DNA of 64,000 nt from Coprothermobacteraceae bacterium. GTDB lineage: Bacteria; Coprothermobacterota; Coprothermobacteria; Coprothermobacterales; Coprothermobacteraceae. A program made the translations under genes and the position numbers. This document shows positions 1-8,578 of this stretch, one piece after another (positions within the stretch are counted from its first letter, which is position 1; every line of letters starts with the position of its first letter). The stretch spans positions 142,323 through 206,322 of the forward strand of contig JABLWY010000002.1 of the NCBI GenBank assembly GCA_013178255.1, written 5' to 3'. A model generated the notes under the pieces. The model did no database searches. It worked only from the letters and a program-made list of their open reading frames with translations, and had not been told where the DNA came from.

Positions 1-513
1 CGGGTTAGTATCTGAATCTAGGTATCTCACATTAGCGCAGTTGCGCGAAGCAAACTTAGCGAGCGTCCTCATGAACGTGTCGTCGTTAGGCATGACACGC
101 AGAAGCCCAGGATAGGAGCCTCTAAGGGAGTAAGCCGTGGAAGCAGCCGATATTACACGGCGCCATATGTTCCTTTTCTTGAATTCACTAAGAACCTGTG
201 ATAGCATCGTGCTGTCATGAGGGCCCACTACGTACGCCGCTCCCCGGGCAAGCTTTGCTATGGTCGCCATATCTGTGTTGGCAGCGTCCACATATCTGAC
301 AGGAAGTCTTTGCTCCATGCCCAGTCCCTTGTACTCTATCATGAAGCCTCTTAGGATTTCCTCAGGAAAGTAGTCTCCGTATGCAGAGTTGTCGATGTAC
401 AGCACATAGCTCCTGGCGCCTTCCAAGGATAGCCCAAGCGTAGGATAGGCTGTTACTAACGAAGCTAACAACAAGACTACACCGGCATACAAGAGCCAGC
501 GCCTATGAATCAA
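1..513 (-). CDS. Periplasmic ligand-binding protein, 5' part only (runs off the left edge)
   Basis: The first 171 codons of a secreted protein are visible; the rest lies left of the window. The start is TTG at 513, chosen because GGAGG sits 6 bases upstream and the reading frame stays open to base 1. It begins MIHRRWLLYAGVVLLL, a basic N-terminus followed by a hydrophobic signal segment, then a soluble region (YVLYIDNSAYGDYFPEEIL, later VVGPHDSTMLSQVLSEF and LLRVMPNDDTFM) that resembles the type I periplasmic-binding/receptor ligand-binding fold of ABC-type amino acid receptors. It overlaps the 3' end of the sensor gene by 11 bases, so the two are probably co-translated and may work as a receptor-sensor pair. 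The fold assignment is from general resemblance. A non-transport receptor role is equally possible. Confidence 0.7.
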   Translation of the reverse strand, partial: MIHRRWLLYAGVVLLLASLVTAYPTLGLSLEGARSYVLYIDNSAYGDYFPEEILRGFMIEYKGLGMEQRLPVRYVDAANTDMATIAKLARGAAYVVGPHDSTMLSQVLSEFKKRNIWRRVISAASTAYSLRGSYPGLLRVMPNDDTFMRTLAKFASRNCANVRYLDSDTNP

Positions 514-2032
514 GTCTTGCCTCCAACAACTTCGTTAATATGTTGTCGAATTCCCACGGCCAATCCTCAGGTACCGTTAACACCAGATTGGTCCCTGGGA
601 GCTCTATTTGGTGAGCTGAACCAGCAACAACTTCTGCTGGACTCTCTGAACTAAGGAATTCGAAGCCTGCGGTTTCCAAGATTTGTTTAATTTCTGTAAA
701 CGAAGCAGCATCCAAGATCATGAGAAGTAAATTGGTGTATTTCTTGTAAGCAAAGGTTTTCAATGACGTTTCCTGGTAACTAACCATGAAATACAACAGG
801 TTAGCTAAGGATTGGACAAGTTGCCGTGCGTTTAGTACTTTGGGTTCAACCACCGCCATGAGCCCATGGGTCTTGCCTACGGGCCCCACCGAACATAAGA
901 ATATGTTGCGGCCTTCCACTGTTTTCTGGTCAAAGCCCTTCAGGTAAACCGTTGAATGGACCAAAGGATCTCCTGCGTTTAATTCACGGGGTAATGTTGT
1001 GTCATCACCAGCCTGCAGGTAAAGCTTGCGGCTTCTGTTATCGTATCTGTAAATAGCCAACTCCTCCGCGGCTAGCATGAGTTTTGCCCTGCGGGAAACT
1101 GAGTCTACTATAGCCGCTTCAGGGGACGAACGCCCAAAAAGTTCGATGACCTTCAGCATTTCAATAAAGCCGTTAACATAGGACTCTGTAATCTTCTGCG
1201 TTCTCTCCCAGGTACGCTTTTCCTCTTGTAGTGCCTCGTGTTCCTCAGTTATGGCGTCTAGCTGTTCCCTCATTTGCATCAACTGGTCAATAAGGTGGTC
1301 CACCTCTTGTTGCTGTAAATGCATGGTGCGAAGGTAGTTGGTTAGGCTCTTTCTTGCCCGGTAAGCTACATAAAGCGCATAGAGGACGATTGCCACGAGT
1401 AACAACGGGGCCAAAGCTCTGTACGGGTTTGCGACGGCCTTCTCTAGGAGAGAACGTTGTACTGGCTCAAACCCTACAGACTTCGCAGCAAGGGCTATGG
1501 CATCTGGATGCAAAGAGGAAAAAGCTTCAAAGGCATCTGCAATCGCCTCGTTGGACTGACTTAATGGATATGCAGGGACAAGTCTTACCCGTATATCAGT
1601 TCTGCCTAAGCATGTCTCAGACTGTGAAGGTTGAAGGCCTAGGGGTTGAAGCAGCCTCTTGTTTTCCTCAGTTTCCCTAAGGCAGGCCGACGAACCTTTT
1701 ATGGGTACAGACAATGTAGCCCAAGCCAAAGGCTTTCCTCGCTTAGAAGTAACGGCGATGAATGAAGAGTCAGGCCTCGCAATAATTGCATCCAGCGAAC
1801 CATCTCTGAGCATATTCCACAGGTTTTCAGGTGAGTCCTTTACTACGTTGATGCTCAACCCGGAGTAACCTTCAAAAAGTGTGAGCACGGTCTCTTCAAA
1901 CTGCACGAGTTCAGGAGAAGTCAGGCCGTCCAAGGCTTGAGTGGGAATGCCAACCGTATAAGCCGCTACGCCTTGTGTCAGCAGCAACATCAAGAGTGTA
2001 CACGCCACGCCGACTTTTATGGCCTTAGGCAT
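503..2032 (-). CDS. Membrane-anchored sensor: periplasmic binding-protein-like domain, TM, coiled coil, GAF-like domain
   Basis: A 509-residue protein with no recognised output module. Residues 1-24 form a signal segment. Residues 25-200 are extracytoplasmic and look like a solute-binding domain (YTVGIP, DAIIARPD), with two cysteines (C117, C141) that could form a disulfide. Residues about 206-224 are a transmembrane helix. Residues 228-290 are a charged coiled coil. Residues about 295-430 resemble a GAF-type sensory domain, followed by an unassigned C-terminus. I see no histidine kinase, GGDEF, HD-GYP or chemoreceptor signalling motif, so signalling would have to pass through a partner. No Shine-Dalgarno precedes the ATG; a TATCAT box lies 9 bases upstream, so the mRNA may be nearly leaderless. 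The gene overlaps the downstream binding protein. Function unknown. Confidence 0.75.
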   Translation of the reverse strand: MPKAIKVGVACTLLMLLLTQGVAAYTVGIPTQALDGLTSPELVQFEETVLTLFEGYSGLSINVVKDSPENLWNMLRDGSLDAIIARPDSSFIAVTSKRGKPLAWATLSVPIKGSSACLRETEENKRLLQPLGLQPSQSETCLGRTDIRVRLVPAYPLSQSNEAIADAFEAFSSLHPDAIALAAKSVGFEPVQRSLLEKAVANPYRALAPLLLVAIVLYALYVAYRARKSLTNYLRTMHLQQQEVDHLIDQLMQMREQLDAITEEHEALQEEKRTWERTQKITESYVNGFIEMLKVIELFGRSSPEAAIVDSVSRRAKLMLAAEELAIYRYDNRSRKLYLQAGDDTTLPRELNAGDPLVHSTVYLKGFDQKTVEGRNIFLCSVGPVGKTHGLMAVVEPKVLNARQLVQSLANLLYFMVSYQETSLKTFAYKKYTNLLLMILDAASFTEIKQILETAGFEFLSSESPAEVVAGSAHQIELPGTNLVLTVPEDWPWEFDNILTKLLEARLDS

Positions 2033-2059
2033 CTTGTTTTTATGATAGCATAGATATGC

Positions 2060-2581
2060 TCACTCTTGAAGGGCTCGCTCATTTCGAAAGATGGGAATGA
2101 GCCAAAAAGATATCCACGTTACAAGGCCCATGATAACTGAAGGCATAAACGTGTGGTAGAAGTGCTGAATGAGATAGGAACTGTTTGGTAACAGCCAGAA
2201 TTCATTGGAGAAAACCAAGCGGTGCGCGGCAGCCCAGGCGTCTTCGAACCGAAATAGTGCTAGCCCGATAAGAACAAGTGTAGCGACCGATATAATCACT
2301 GATAAGCTCTTTCGTGGCTTGTACCTATTTCGTACCAACCACGCCGCTGACAACGCTTCCAGGAAGAAGAACAACTGTCTGACATCTACTAGGTGGAGCA
2401 CTTCCAAAGGTGACAGGGGTGGTGTTTGGCCTCCAATGACTAAGAACCTAAGAATGTCTACGTTCAATGGGCCAGGCTTGGCCAATACCAGGCTTGTAAC
2501 GGTAGAGATCCAGCAGGCTGCGGAGAAAGCCCTCAAAAAGTACAGAGGTGCACCGACTTTGTCAATTAAGGGGCCAACCAT
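2060..2581 (-). CDS. DUF1461 / TIGR01906-type integral membrane protein
   Basis: A 173-residue protein with about four hydrophobic segments. Hallmarks of the TIGR01906 (DUF1461) family are visible from memory of that family: a mid-protein LSPLEVLHLVDVRQLF stretch (the 'HLxDV' motif) and a later FEDAWAAAHRLVF...NEFWLLP region followed by a hydrophobic helix. The family's function is unknown; it occurs mainly in Firmicutes and related bacteria. Its start lies inside the end of the upstream amidohydrolase gene (20-base overlap), so the two are probably co-translated. At 173 residues it is somewhat shorter than typical members (about 200), with a short N-terminus. Confidence 0.65.
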   Translation of the reverse strand: MVGPLIDKVGAPLYFLRAFSAACWISTVTSLVLAKPGPLNVDILRFLVIGGQTPPLSPLEVLHLVDVRQLFFFLEALSAAWLVRNRYKPRKSLSVIISVATLVLIGLALFRFEDAWAAAHRLVFSNEFWLLPNSSYLIQHFYHTFMPSVIMGLVTWISFWLIPIFRNERALQE

Positions 2582-3653
2582 AGAATTGAGGGTTTGCCTC
2601 TCTGAATAGTGCCAGTACGAACCCCTTGTCTAAGTGGTGTACCCCCGACAGACTATCTACCACGTCAGCGGCCTCGACTGGGTCTGCACTATCTACTGGA
2701 GCGTCTGTTCCTGCTAGGAGTCTCACACCGTACTCCTTCATGAGCCCCCAAGCATAGGATGTTTCAATACGCTTCCCAACCCTCTTCTCGGCCCAAGGCA
2801 ACTCCTTGGAAAATATGGGCTGTATGCATGCTGCCACATTTAACTCCGCCAATTTTTCTATTTGGTCCAATCTAGTTATCTGCAGATGTTCTATCCTGTC
2901 CAAGGGGTGGCGCTCTTGTTGCAAGACCCGCAATGCTTGGTCTATAGCTCTGTCACCGATGGCATGCAGAGCAACCGGTTTATCCATGGCGTGAGCCTTC
3001 TTTACCATGTCTAAGAGTTCGTCATTGGTGTGGTTCAAGAAGCCGTAATTATCAGGGTCGTCGCTGTATGGTTCGGTCAATGCTGCTGTGCGTGCCCCCA
3101 GTGAACCGTCTAAGAAGATTTTCAAGCCCAAGGCGTCTTGAAGAAGATCCAGCTCCGACGTGTAGAACGGATAATCGCCTAAGATCTCTACAGTGTCCCT
3201 TGTTACGTTCATGTCCACAAACCTTTCAGTGCCTAGTCTTTCGAGCTCTTTCAAGCCACTTGCTACTATGTCTCTGGCGTTTAGGTGTACCTTCCTTGCC
3301 ACGCGCTGGATAAGCTCGAAAACATCGCTCTCGAAGAACATACCGTTGGGGCTGTATACGTTCAGTGCCTCCATGGCAGGCGTATTCAAAACCATTAAGT
3401 GCAGGCAAGTTCTTACTAGCACCGCGGGGCTATGAGGGAACCATTTGTCTAGCGTACTCCTATCAGGGATTATCCGTTCTGAGATCTGCTCTTGGTTGAA
3501 CCTAGTTCCTACATGCCAGCCTTCAAGGCCGTTGGTTCTCAGGACCTCGTGGACCTCACCTAAGTCCTTGCACTCTGAGAGGTCGACGAAACTACTGAAC
3601 AGGCTGAAAGACCACATGTGAATGTGCAGGTCAACGAACGAACTGTTTTTCAT
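2562..3653 (-). CDS. Amidohydrolase family 3 (YtcJ-like) metal-dependent hydrolase, catalytic core only
   Basis: A 363-residue metal-dependent hydrolase of the amidohydrolase superfamily (Amidohydro_3). The metal site is complete: HIH at residues 10-12, a lysine region before LDGSLGARTA, histidines in VALHAIGDRAID and RIEHLQI, and the aspartate of LLAGTDAPV. Relatives run to about 500-550 residues and carry a beta-sandwich domain built from both termini. Here the protein starts almost directly at the HxH and stops soon after the last metal ligand, so the sandwich is missing. I chose ATG 3653 rather than a longer in-frame start at 3722 because a TAAAAT box ends 7 bases upstream and the homologous region begins there. 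There is no Shine-Dalgarno. The substrate is unknown (an N-acyl or cyclic amide is usual for the family). Confidence 0.75.
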   Translation of the reverse strand: MKNSSFVDLHIHMWSFSLFSSFVDLSECKDLGEVHEVLRTNGLEGWHVGTRFNQEQISERIIPDRSTLDKWFPHSPAVLVRTCLHLMVLNTPAMEALNVYSPNGMFFESDVFELIQRVARKVHLNARDIVASGLKELERLGTERFVDMNVTRDTVEILGDYPFYTSELDLLQDALGLKIFLDGSLGARTAALTEPYSDDPDNYGFLNHTNDELLDMVKKAHAMDKPVALHAIGDRAIDQALRVLQQERHPLDRIEHLQITRLDQIEKLAELNVAACIQPIFSKELPWAEKRVGKRIETSYAWGLMKEYGVRLLAGTDAPVDSADPVEAADVVDSLSGVHHLDKGFVLALFREANPQFYGWPLN

Positions 3654-3660
3654 AAAGACT

Positions 3661-3686
3661 ATTTTATCAACGGACGAGTTTATAAT
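3661..3686. promoter_or_regulatory. Divergent -10 boxes between amidohydrolase and the 3737 operon
   Basis: On the plus strand TATAAT at 3681-3686 precedes the GTG start at 3737 with a leader of about 45 bases containing GGAGG. On the minus strand TAAAAT (complement of 3661-3666) ends 7 bases before the ATG at 3653, implying a leaderless message. Neither has a convincing -35 element. Confidence 0.5.
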
Positions 3687-3736
3687 ACTTAACTTAGTAG
3701 CAGCACCATTTGCGCATAGCAAAGGAGGATGCAGTG

Positions 3737-4642
3737 GTGAAGCATGTCGTTTCGGTTAGCATAGGTTCCTCCAAGAGGGACAGCCGTGCGGAGGCTGAAT
3801 TCCTGGGCGAAAGCTTCCTGCTCGAAAGGATAGGTACAGATGGCAATGTGCAGAAAGCCATCGAAAAAATAGCGGAATTGGATGGAAAGGTAGACGCCAT
3901 CGGTCTAGGTGGCATAGACTTGTACCTTTGGTTGGGCAAGAAACGTTATCTTATCAAGGATGCTCAGAAACTGGCCAAAGCGGCGAGAAAGACTCCCGTT
4001 GTGGATGGGTCCGGGCTTAAGCACACTTTGGAGAAATTCGTGGTAGCCGACCTTTTTGAGAGGGGAATTTTCAGGCCGGGGATGAAGTTTTTGGTTACTA
4101 GCGCTGTTGATCGCTGGGGTATGTTGGAGGGCATTCACTCATATGGCGGCCAACTCATTATCGGGGATTTGATGTTTGCTTTGGATGTCGCAGTGCCCTT
4201 AAGAACTATTGGTTCTCTGAAAGCCATAGGCTCACTCATACTGCCCATTGCCGTGCGGTTGCCGTTTCAGGTTCTTTACCCCACTGGACACAAGCAGTTG
4301 GAACGGAAGCCCAAGTTTGGCAAGTACTTCGCGGAGGCTGACGTTATAGCAGGTGATTACCTTTACATAGACAAGTACATGCCTGAAAGGTTGGACGGCA
4401 AGATCGTGTTGACAAATACGACGACTCCAGATAACGTAAATGAGTTAAGAAGACGCGGCGTGAAGCTGCTAGTCACCACAACACCTGTGTTAAATGGCAG
4501 GAGTTTTGGTACCAATGTGATGGAGGGAGTCTTCACGGCCTTGTTGGGCAGGCCCGGGACACCTCCAGATTTCCCAGAATACGTACAGCTGATCAAGGAA
4601 TTAAGGCTGGGTCCGACTATTAGAGTATTACAGGAGGATTAG
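3737..4642 (+). CDS. 'Quinate 5-dehydrogenase'-annotated family protein, paralogue 1
   Basis: A 301-residue cytosolic protein. The true start is GTG 3737, because GGAGG lies 8 bases upstream and the translated N-terminus (MKHVVSVSIGSS) then aligns residue for residue with the neighbour at 4647. Proteins of this type are often labelled quinate 5-dehydrogenase in Clostridia and thermophile genomes, but I see no classical glycine-rich Rossmann motif and know of no biochemical proof. Conserved stretches shared with its paralogue include AEAEFLGE, DGKVDAI, PGMxFLxTS, DRWGM and AGDYLYI. It heads a tight cluster with its paralogue (4-base gap) and a COG5322 dehydrogenase (13-base gap). Cofactor and substrate are unknown. 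Confidence 0.75.
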   Translation: MKHVVSVSIGSSKRDSRAEAEFLGESFLLERIGTDGNVQKAIEKIAELDGKVDAIGLGGIDLYLWLGKKRYLIKDAQKLAKAARKTPVVDGSGLKHTLEKFVVADLFERGIFRPGMKFLVTSAVDRWGMLEGIHSYGGQLIIGDLMFALDVAVPLRTIGSLKAIGSLILPIAVRLPFQVLYPTGHKQLERKPKFGKYFAEADVIAGDYLYIDKYMPERLDGKIVLTNTTTPDNVNELRRRGVKLLVTTTPVLNGRSFGTNVMEGVFTALLGRPGTPPDFPEYVQLIKELRLGPTIRVLQED

Positions 4643-4646
4643 CACG

Positions 4647-5552
4647 ATGAAGCGCGTAGTGTCCGTGAGCCTCGGGTCTTCTGAGCGGAATCATACCGCA
4701 GAAGCAGAGTTCTTAGGGGAAAAGTTTCTGTTGGAGCGCGTAGGCACTGACGGCGATTATCAGAGAGCATTGGACCTAGTCCGTGAACTAGATGGGAAAG
4801 TGGATGCTATCACCATTGGTGGAACGCCCCTTTACCTCTCCCTGGGAAACAGACACTATTACGTGGCAGCTACTCGGAAGCTCGTGGAAGCTGCTGAGAA
4901 GACACCCGTGGTGTCAGGCTCTGGCTTGAAAGACATCTTAGAAGCACGCGCTGTTGATTTCCTGTTCAAACAGGGTGTTCTAAGACCTGGAATGACTTTC
5001 CTCATCACCAGCGTAGTCGACCGCTGGGGGATGACGGAGGCCATAGTGAGAAACGGTGGCAAGATCATAGTGGGTGACTTCATGTTCGCGCTACACATGA
5101 ATATCCCCATAAGGTCTCTTGCGACGGTGAAAGCTATTGGTTCTGTCGTGCTTCCTTTAGCTCTCAAGCTCCCGTTCAGCATGCTCTATCCGCAAGGAGA
5201 AGAACAGACAAAGAGGGAACCACTTTTTCCGCAGTATTTCTTTGAGGCGGATGTCATAGCAGGCGATTACCTCTACATTCACAAATACATGCCCGACAGG
5301 TTGGACGGCAAGATAATCCTTACAAACACAGTAACGCCTAAGAATGTAGAAGACGTAAGGGACAGAGGAGCGAAAGCTCTCATCGCGACAACTCCTGAGA
5401 TTAACGGCCGCAACTTCGGTACGAATGTGTTGGCCGGCGTGTTCACGGCGCTCTTGGGGCATCCAGGAACGCCTCCTGATTACCCGGAATACGCCCAACT
5501 CATCGACCAACTGGACCTTAAGCCAAGCATTAGGTTAATGGAAGGTGATTAG
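4647..5552 (+). CDS. 'Quinate 5-dehydrogenase'-annotated family protein, paralogue 2
   Basis: A 301-residue tandem paralogue of the preceding gene, collinear along its whole length with no gaps apparent by eye and with a large share of identical residues, so this is an old tandem duplication kept as two genes rather than a recent copy. The ATG at 4647 has a GGAGG about 10 bases upstream. The same motifs appear (AEAEFLGE, DRWGM, AGDYLYIHKYMPDRLDGK, NGRNFGTNV, LLGHPGTPPDYPEY). Equal length and strict adjacency suggest a heteromeric complex or two related substrates. Function unknown beyond the family label. Confidence 0.75.
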   Translation: MKRVVSVSLGSSERNHTAEAEFLGEKFLLERVGTDGDYQRALDLVRELDGKVDAITIGGTPLYLSLGNRHYYVAATRKLVEAAEKTPVVSGSGLKDILEARAVDFLFKQGVLRPGMTFLITSVVDRWGMTEAIVRNGGKIIVGDFMFALHMNIPIRSLATVKAIGSVVLPLALKLPFSMLYPQGEEQTKREPLFPQYFFEADVIAGDYLYIHKYMPDRLDGKIILTNTVTPKNVEDVRDRGAKALIATTPEINGRNFGTNVLAGVFTALLGHPGTPPDYPEYAQLIDQLDLKPSIRLMEGD

Positions 5553-5555
5553 TTG

Positions 5556-6620
5556 ATGACAAAGTTTGGTTTTGTACTGCATCCGTTGTCTGTGTATGAC
5601 ATCAAGAAGCGAAAATGGTGGGCAAAGTTTCTACCCGACGGCCTCATTGAAACGGTAGCCAAGGCGACACGTCCTTATGTGGCGTCACACATCACAGGCA
5701 TAAGATCAAAAACAGGCAAGGAGACAGAGGGTTGGTTCGCCATAGTCCCTATGACTCCTAAGCAAATGTTGGCTGATGAAGACTACGCCGTTAAACAGAT
5801 CATAAGAGCTGGCGAGCTTTTGGCTTTGCAAGGAGCTTCTATTATGGGGCTTGGTGCCTTCACATCGGTAGTCAAAGACGCAGGGATCACGGTGGCGGAG
5901 GCGTTGGACAGCATAGGTGTGACCACGGGTAACAGCTACACTGCCTATACAGCGGGGGAGGCGTTGTTGCTCGGGGCCAAAGAGGTGGGCATAGATTTGA
6001 AGAACGCCACCTTATCTGTAGTCGGTGCCACCGGGTCGATTGGCAATGTCCTAAGCAAACTCCTTGCTCCTCAGGTAGGACGTACTCTACTTGTAGCTAG
6101 AAACGTGGAGAAGCTCGCTCAAATGGCTGAATCGTTGGCCGAGTACAACGTTTCCTACACCACGAATGTACCTGAAGGTGTCAGGGAAGCTGATTTACTA
6201 GTCACTGTTTCTTCGGCTCCCGAAGCTATTGTCAAGGCTGAGGACCTGAAACCAGGTACAGTGGTAGTAGATGTTTCAAGGCCACGCAACGTTGCAGCGG
6301 AAGTGGGCAAGAAAAGATCCGATGTCTTGGTGTTAGACGGCGGAGTGGTCAGAGTGCCAGGTGATGATGTAGAATTTAATTTCAACTTTGGGTTCCCGCC
6401 AAAAACGGCGTTCGCGTGCATGAGCGAGACTATGATGCTGGCGCTTGAGGATTGGCGGGGCGACTTCAGCCTAGGAAGGGACCTGAAGGAGGAGCAAGTG
6501 CTGATGACAGGAGAATGGGCTAGGAAGCACGGCTTTGAGGTGGTGTGGATGAGGTCTTTTGACTTGCCTGTAACCGAAGAACAAATCGATAGAGTAAGAA
6601 GAGCTAGAGAGGTGACTTGA
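5556..6620 (+). CDS. COG5322-type predicted amino acid dehydrogenase (acyl-ACP-reductase-like)
   Basis: A 354-residue NAD(P)-dependent oxidoreductase. The Rossmann motif is clear mid-protein (VVGATGSIGNVLSKLL), preceded by LGAFTSVVKDAG and TTGNSYTAYTAGEALLLGA, a layout I know from the COG5322 group, which includes cyanobacterial long-chain acyl-ACP reductase. A cysteine in AFACMSETMM near residue 288 is not at the usual acyl-thioester position of that enzyme, so an aldehyde-forming reaction should not be assumed. ATG 5556 was preferred over TTG 5553 (spacing from GGAAGGTGA). It sits directly after the two paralogues and before greA, probably in one transcript. Substrate unknown. Confidence 0.65.
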   Translation: MTKFGFVLHPLSVYDIKKRKWWAKFLPDGLIETVAKATRPYVASHITGIRSKTGKETEGWFAIVPMTPKQMLADEDYAVKQIIRAGELLALQGASIMGLGAFTSVVKDAGITVAEALDSIGVTTGNSYTAYTAGEALLLGAKEVGIDLKNATLSVVGATGSIGNVLSKLLAPQVGRTLLVARNVEKLAQMAESLAEYNVSYTTNVPEGVREADLLVTVSSAPEAIVKAEDLKPGTVVVDVSRPRNVAAEVGKKRSDVLVLDGGVVRVPGDDVEFNFNFGFPPKTAFACMSETMMLALEDWRGDFSLGRDLKEEQVLMTGEWARKHGFEVVWMRSFDLPVTEEQIDRVRRAREVT

Positions 6621-6621
6621 A

Positions 6622-7113
6622 GTGAGAAGAACTGAGGATCAACCAATTCTTACCGAAGAAGGATACCGCAAGATACTGGAAGAGCTGAGGTATCTCAAAG
6701 AAGAGAAGCGCAAAGAAGTGGCTGAGAAGATTCAAGAAGCTCGGGCGCTTGGGGATTTGTCAGAGAACTCCGAGTTCGAAGCTGCAAAAGAGGACCAGGC
6801 TCTGCTAGAAGATCGCATTGCCAAGTTGGAGGCTCTGCTTTACCGCGCTAAGGTAGTCAAGGCTGAAGACCTTACATTGGAAGAAGTAGCCGTAGGCACC
6901 AAGGTAGTAGCGCTGAACATGATGACCGGAGAAGAGGAGACCTTCGTGATAGTGGACAGCGCTGAAGAAGTTGACCCATTTGCAGGCAAGATCTCAGATA
7001 AGTCTCCGTTGGGAAGCCGATTCATTGGCAGAAAAAGGGGAGACGTAGTAGAGATAAAGCTAAGGAATGGCAAGAAGGTGCAATACGAAATCCTTGATAT
7101 AAGGGTGCCCTGA
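6622..7113 (+). CDS. greA: Transcript cleavage factor GreA
   Basis: A 163-residue RNA polymerase accessory factor that rescues backtracked complexes by stimulating RNA cleavage. The N-terminal coiled coil carries the conserved LGDLSENSEFEAAKEDQ tip (the acidic residues that enter the polymerase secondary channel), followed by an FKBP-like C-terminal domain with SPLGSRFIGRKRGD. Full length for the family. The start is GTG at 6622, preceded by GAGGTGA and directly after the stop of the previous gene. The gene is followed 3 bases later by lysS, an arrangement seen in many bacteria. Confidence 0.95.
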   Translation: MRRTEDQPILTEEGYRKILEELRYLKEEKRKEVAEKIQEARALGDLSENSEFEAAKEDQALLEDRIAKLEALLYRAKVVKAEDLTLEEVAVGTKVVALNMMTGEEETFVIVDSAEEVDPFAGKISDKSPLGSRFIGRKRGDVVEIKLRNGKKVQYEILDIRVP

Positions 7114-7116
7114 ACC

Positions 7117-8571
7117 ATGGAAGAGCGCGAAGTCCGTCTTGCAAAACTGCATGAACTAAGAGCTTCAGGCATAGATCCTTATGGAGCAGTAGCGAAGGAC
7201 GTTGTAGCGATTGGAGAAGCGCGCCGCGGTAATGACGGAGATCGTTTTTCCCTACAAGGCCGTTTGACCACCATTCGACAGCACGGAGGCTTGACCTTTG
7301 CTGATCTCAAAGACTTCACAGGCCGGATCCAGATAAGCTTCCGAAGGGATGTATTAGGCGAAAGGTATGAATTCCTCACTAAGTTTGTGGACGTGGGAGA
7401 CGTTCTATACGTTAAAGGTTCTCTTTATCACACAAGGCGAGGGGAACTTACGCTAGACGTAGAGGAATTCAGGCTTCAAAGCAAGTGTTTGAGGCCTTTG
7501 CCCGAGAAGTGGCACGGGCTCAAGGACCCTGAGGTCAAGTACCGGCAGCGTTACCTAGATCTCATCATTGATGACGACTCTAGGGAGCGATTTGGGAAGC
7601 GCGCGCGGATCATTCAGAGCATCCGCGAACTCCTTTGGTCTAGGGGGTTCTTGGAGGTCGAAACACCCATACTTCAGCCTATCCCTAGTGGTGCAAGCGC
7701 AAGACCGTTTGTAACCCACCATAACGCTCTGGACATCGACTTGTACCTAAGGATCGCGCCGGAACTCTACTTAAAGAGGCTGGTCGTAGGGGGCGTTGCC
7801 AAGGTTTTTGAAATAGGCAAGAATTTCAGAAACGAAGGCATAGATCAAAACCACAACCCCGAGTTCACCATGATGGAGCTTTATCAGTCGCCAGGCGATT
7901 ATGAGGATATGATGCGCATAACCGAGGACGTAATAATGGCAGCCGTGGAATCGGCAGGGGTTGGTGAGCAAGTAGAATTCAAGGGTATGACCATTACCTT
8001 CGCTAGGCCCTTCCACAGAGTCACATTCAAGGACGCATTCATGGAGTTTGCAGGGCTCAGATGGGAAGACATTGATACGGCAGAAAAAGCACTTCAAGTC
8101 CTTCAGGAAAAAGGGTTCGAGATGACCAAGACAAAGACGTGGGCTAATGCTATTCAGAAGCTGTTTGACGAACTTGTTCAACCCAACCTGATTAACCCCA
8201 CTTTTGTATTGGACTATCCGGTGGAACTTAGCCCATTGGCCAAGCGAAAGCAAGAAGACCCGGGTTTCGTGTACCGTTTTGAGCTTTTCATAGCCGGTAT
8301 GGAGATGGCAAATGCCTTCTCGGAGCTGCAGGATCCATTTGATCAGAAGGAGCGCTTTGAAGAGCAAATGAGGCTCAAACAGGCTGGCGAAGAGGAAGTC
8401 ACACTCATGGATGAAGATTACGTGACGGCATTAGAATACGGTTTACCTCCCACAGGGGGCCTAGGGCTGGGTATTGACCGATTGGTCATGGTACTCACGG
8501 GTGCTGAAAGCATCAAAGATGTGATTTGGTTCCCTACCTTGCGGCCAAAAGCCTCTGATAGAATTGACTAG
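7117..8571 (+). CDS. lysS: Lysyl-tRNA synthetase, class II
   Basis: A 484-residue enzyme that charges tRNA-Lys. The N-terminal OB-fold anticodon-binding domain (about residues 40-140: FSLQGRLTTIR, GRIQISFRRD) is followed by the class II core with motif 1 (FLEVETPILQPIPSGASARPF), motif 2 (FRNEGIDQNHNPEFTMMELY) and motif 3 (PPTGGLGLGIDRLVMVL). NAFSELQDPFDQ is typical of LysS. Length is normal. The ATG lies 3 bases after greA, and a tRNA-Arg follows 7 bases after the stop. Confidence 0.96.
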   Translation: MEEREVRLAKLHELRASGIDPYGAVAKDVVAIGEARRGNDGDRFSLQGRLTTIRQHGGLTFADLKDFTGRIQISFRRDVLGERYEFLTKFVDVGDVLYVKGSLYHTRRGELTLDVEEFRLQSKCLRPLPEKWHGLKDPEVKYRQRYLDLIIDDDSRERFGKRARIIQSIRELLWSRGFLEVETPILQPIPSGASARPFVTHHNALDIDLYLRIAPELYLKRLVVGGVAKVFEIGKNFRNEGIDQNHNPEFTMMELYQSPGDYEDMMRITEDVIMAAVESAGVGEQVEFKGMTITFARPFHRVTFKDAFMEFAGLRWEDIDTAEKALQVLQEKGFEMTKTKTWANAIQKLFDELVQPNLINPTFVLDYPVELSPLAKRKQEDPGFVYRFELFIAGMEMANAFSELQDPFDQKERFEEQMRLKQAGEEEVTLMDEDYVTALEYGLPPTGGLGLGIDRLVMVLTGAESIKDVIWFPTLRPKASDRID

Positions 8572-8578
8572 CTGAGGT

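Noticed and set aside
3737..5552. Recent duplication or assembly artefact of the paralogue pair
   Set aside because: The two genes differ at many positions spread over their whole length, so they are an old duplication rather than a copied segment.
8521..8578. Dedicated promoter for tRNA-Arg
   Set aside because: TAGAAT at 8559-8564 has a TTGCGG only 14 bases upstream, and both lie inside lysS coding sequence; the evidence is too weak.
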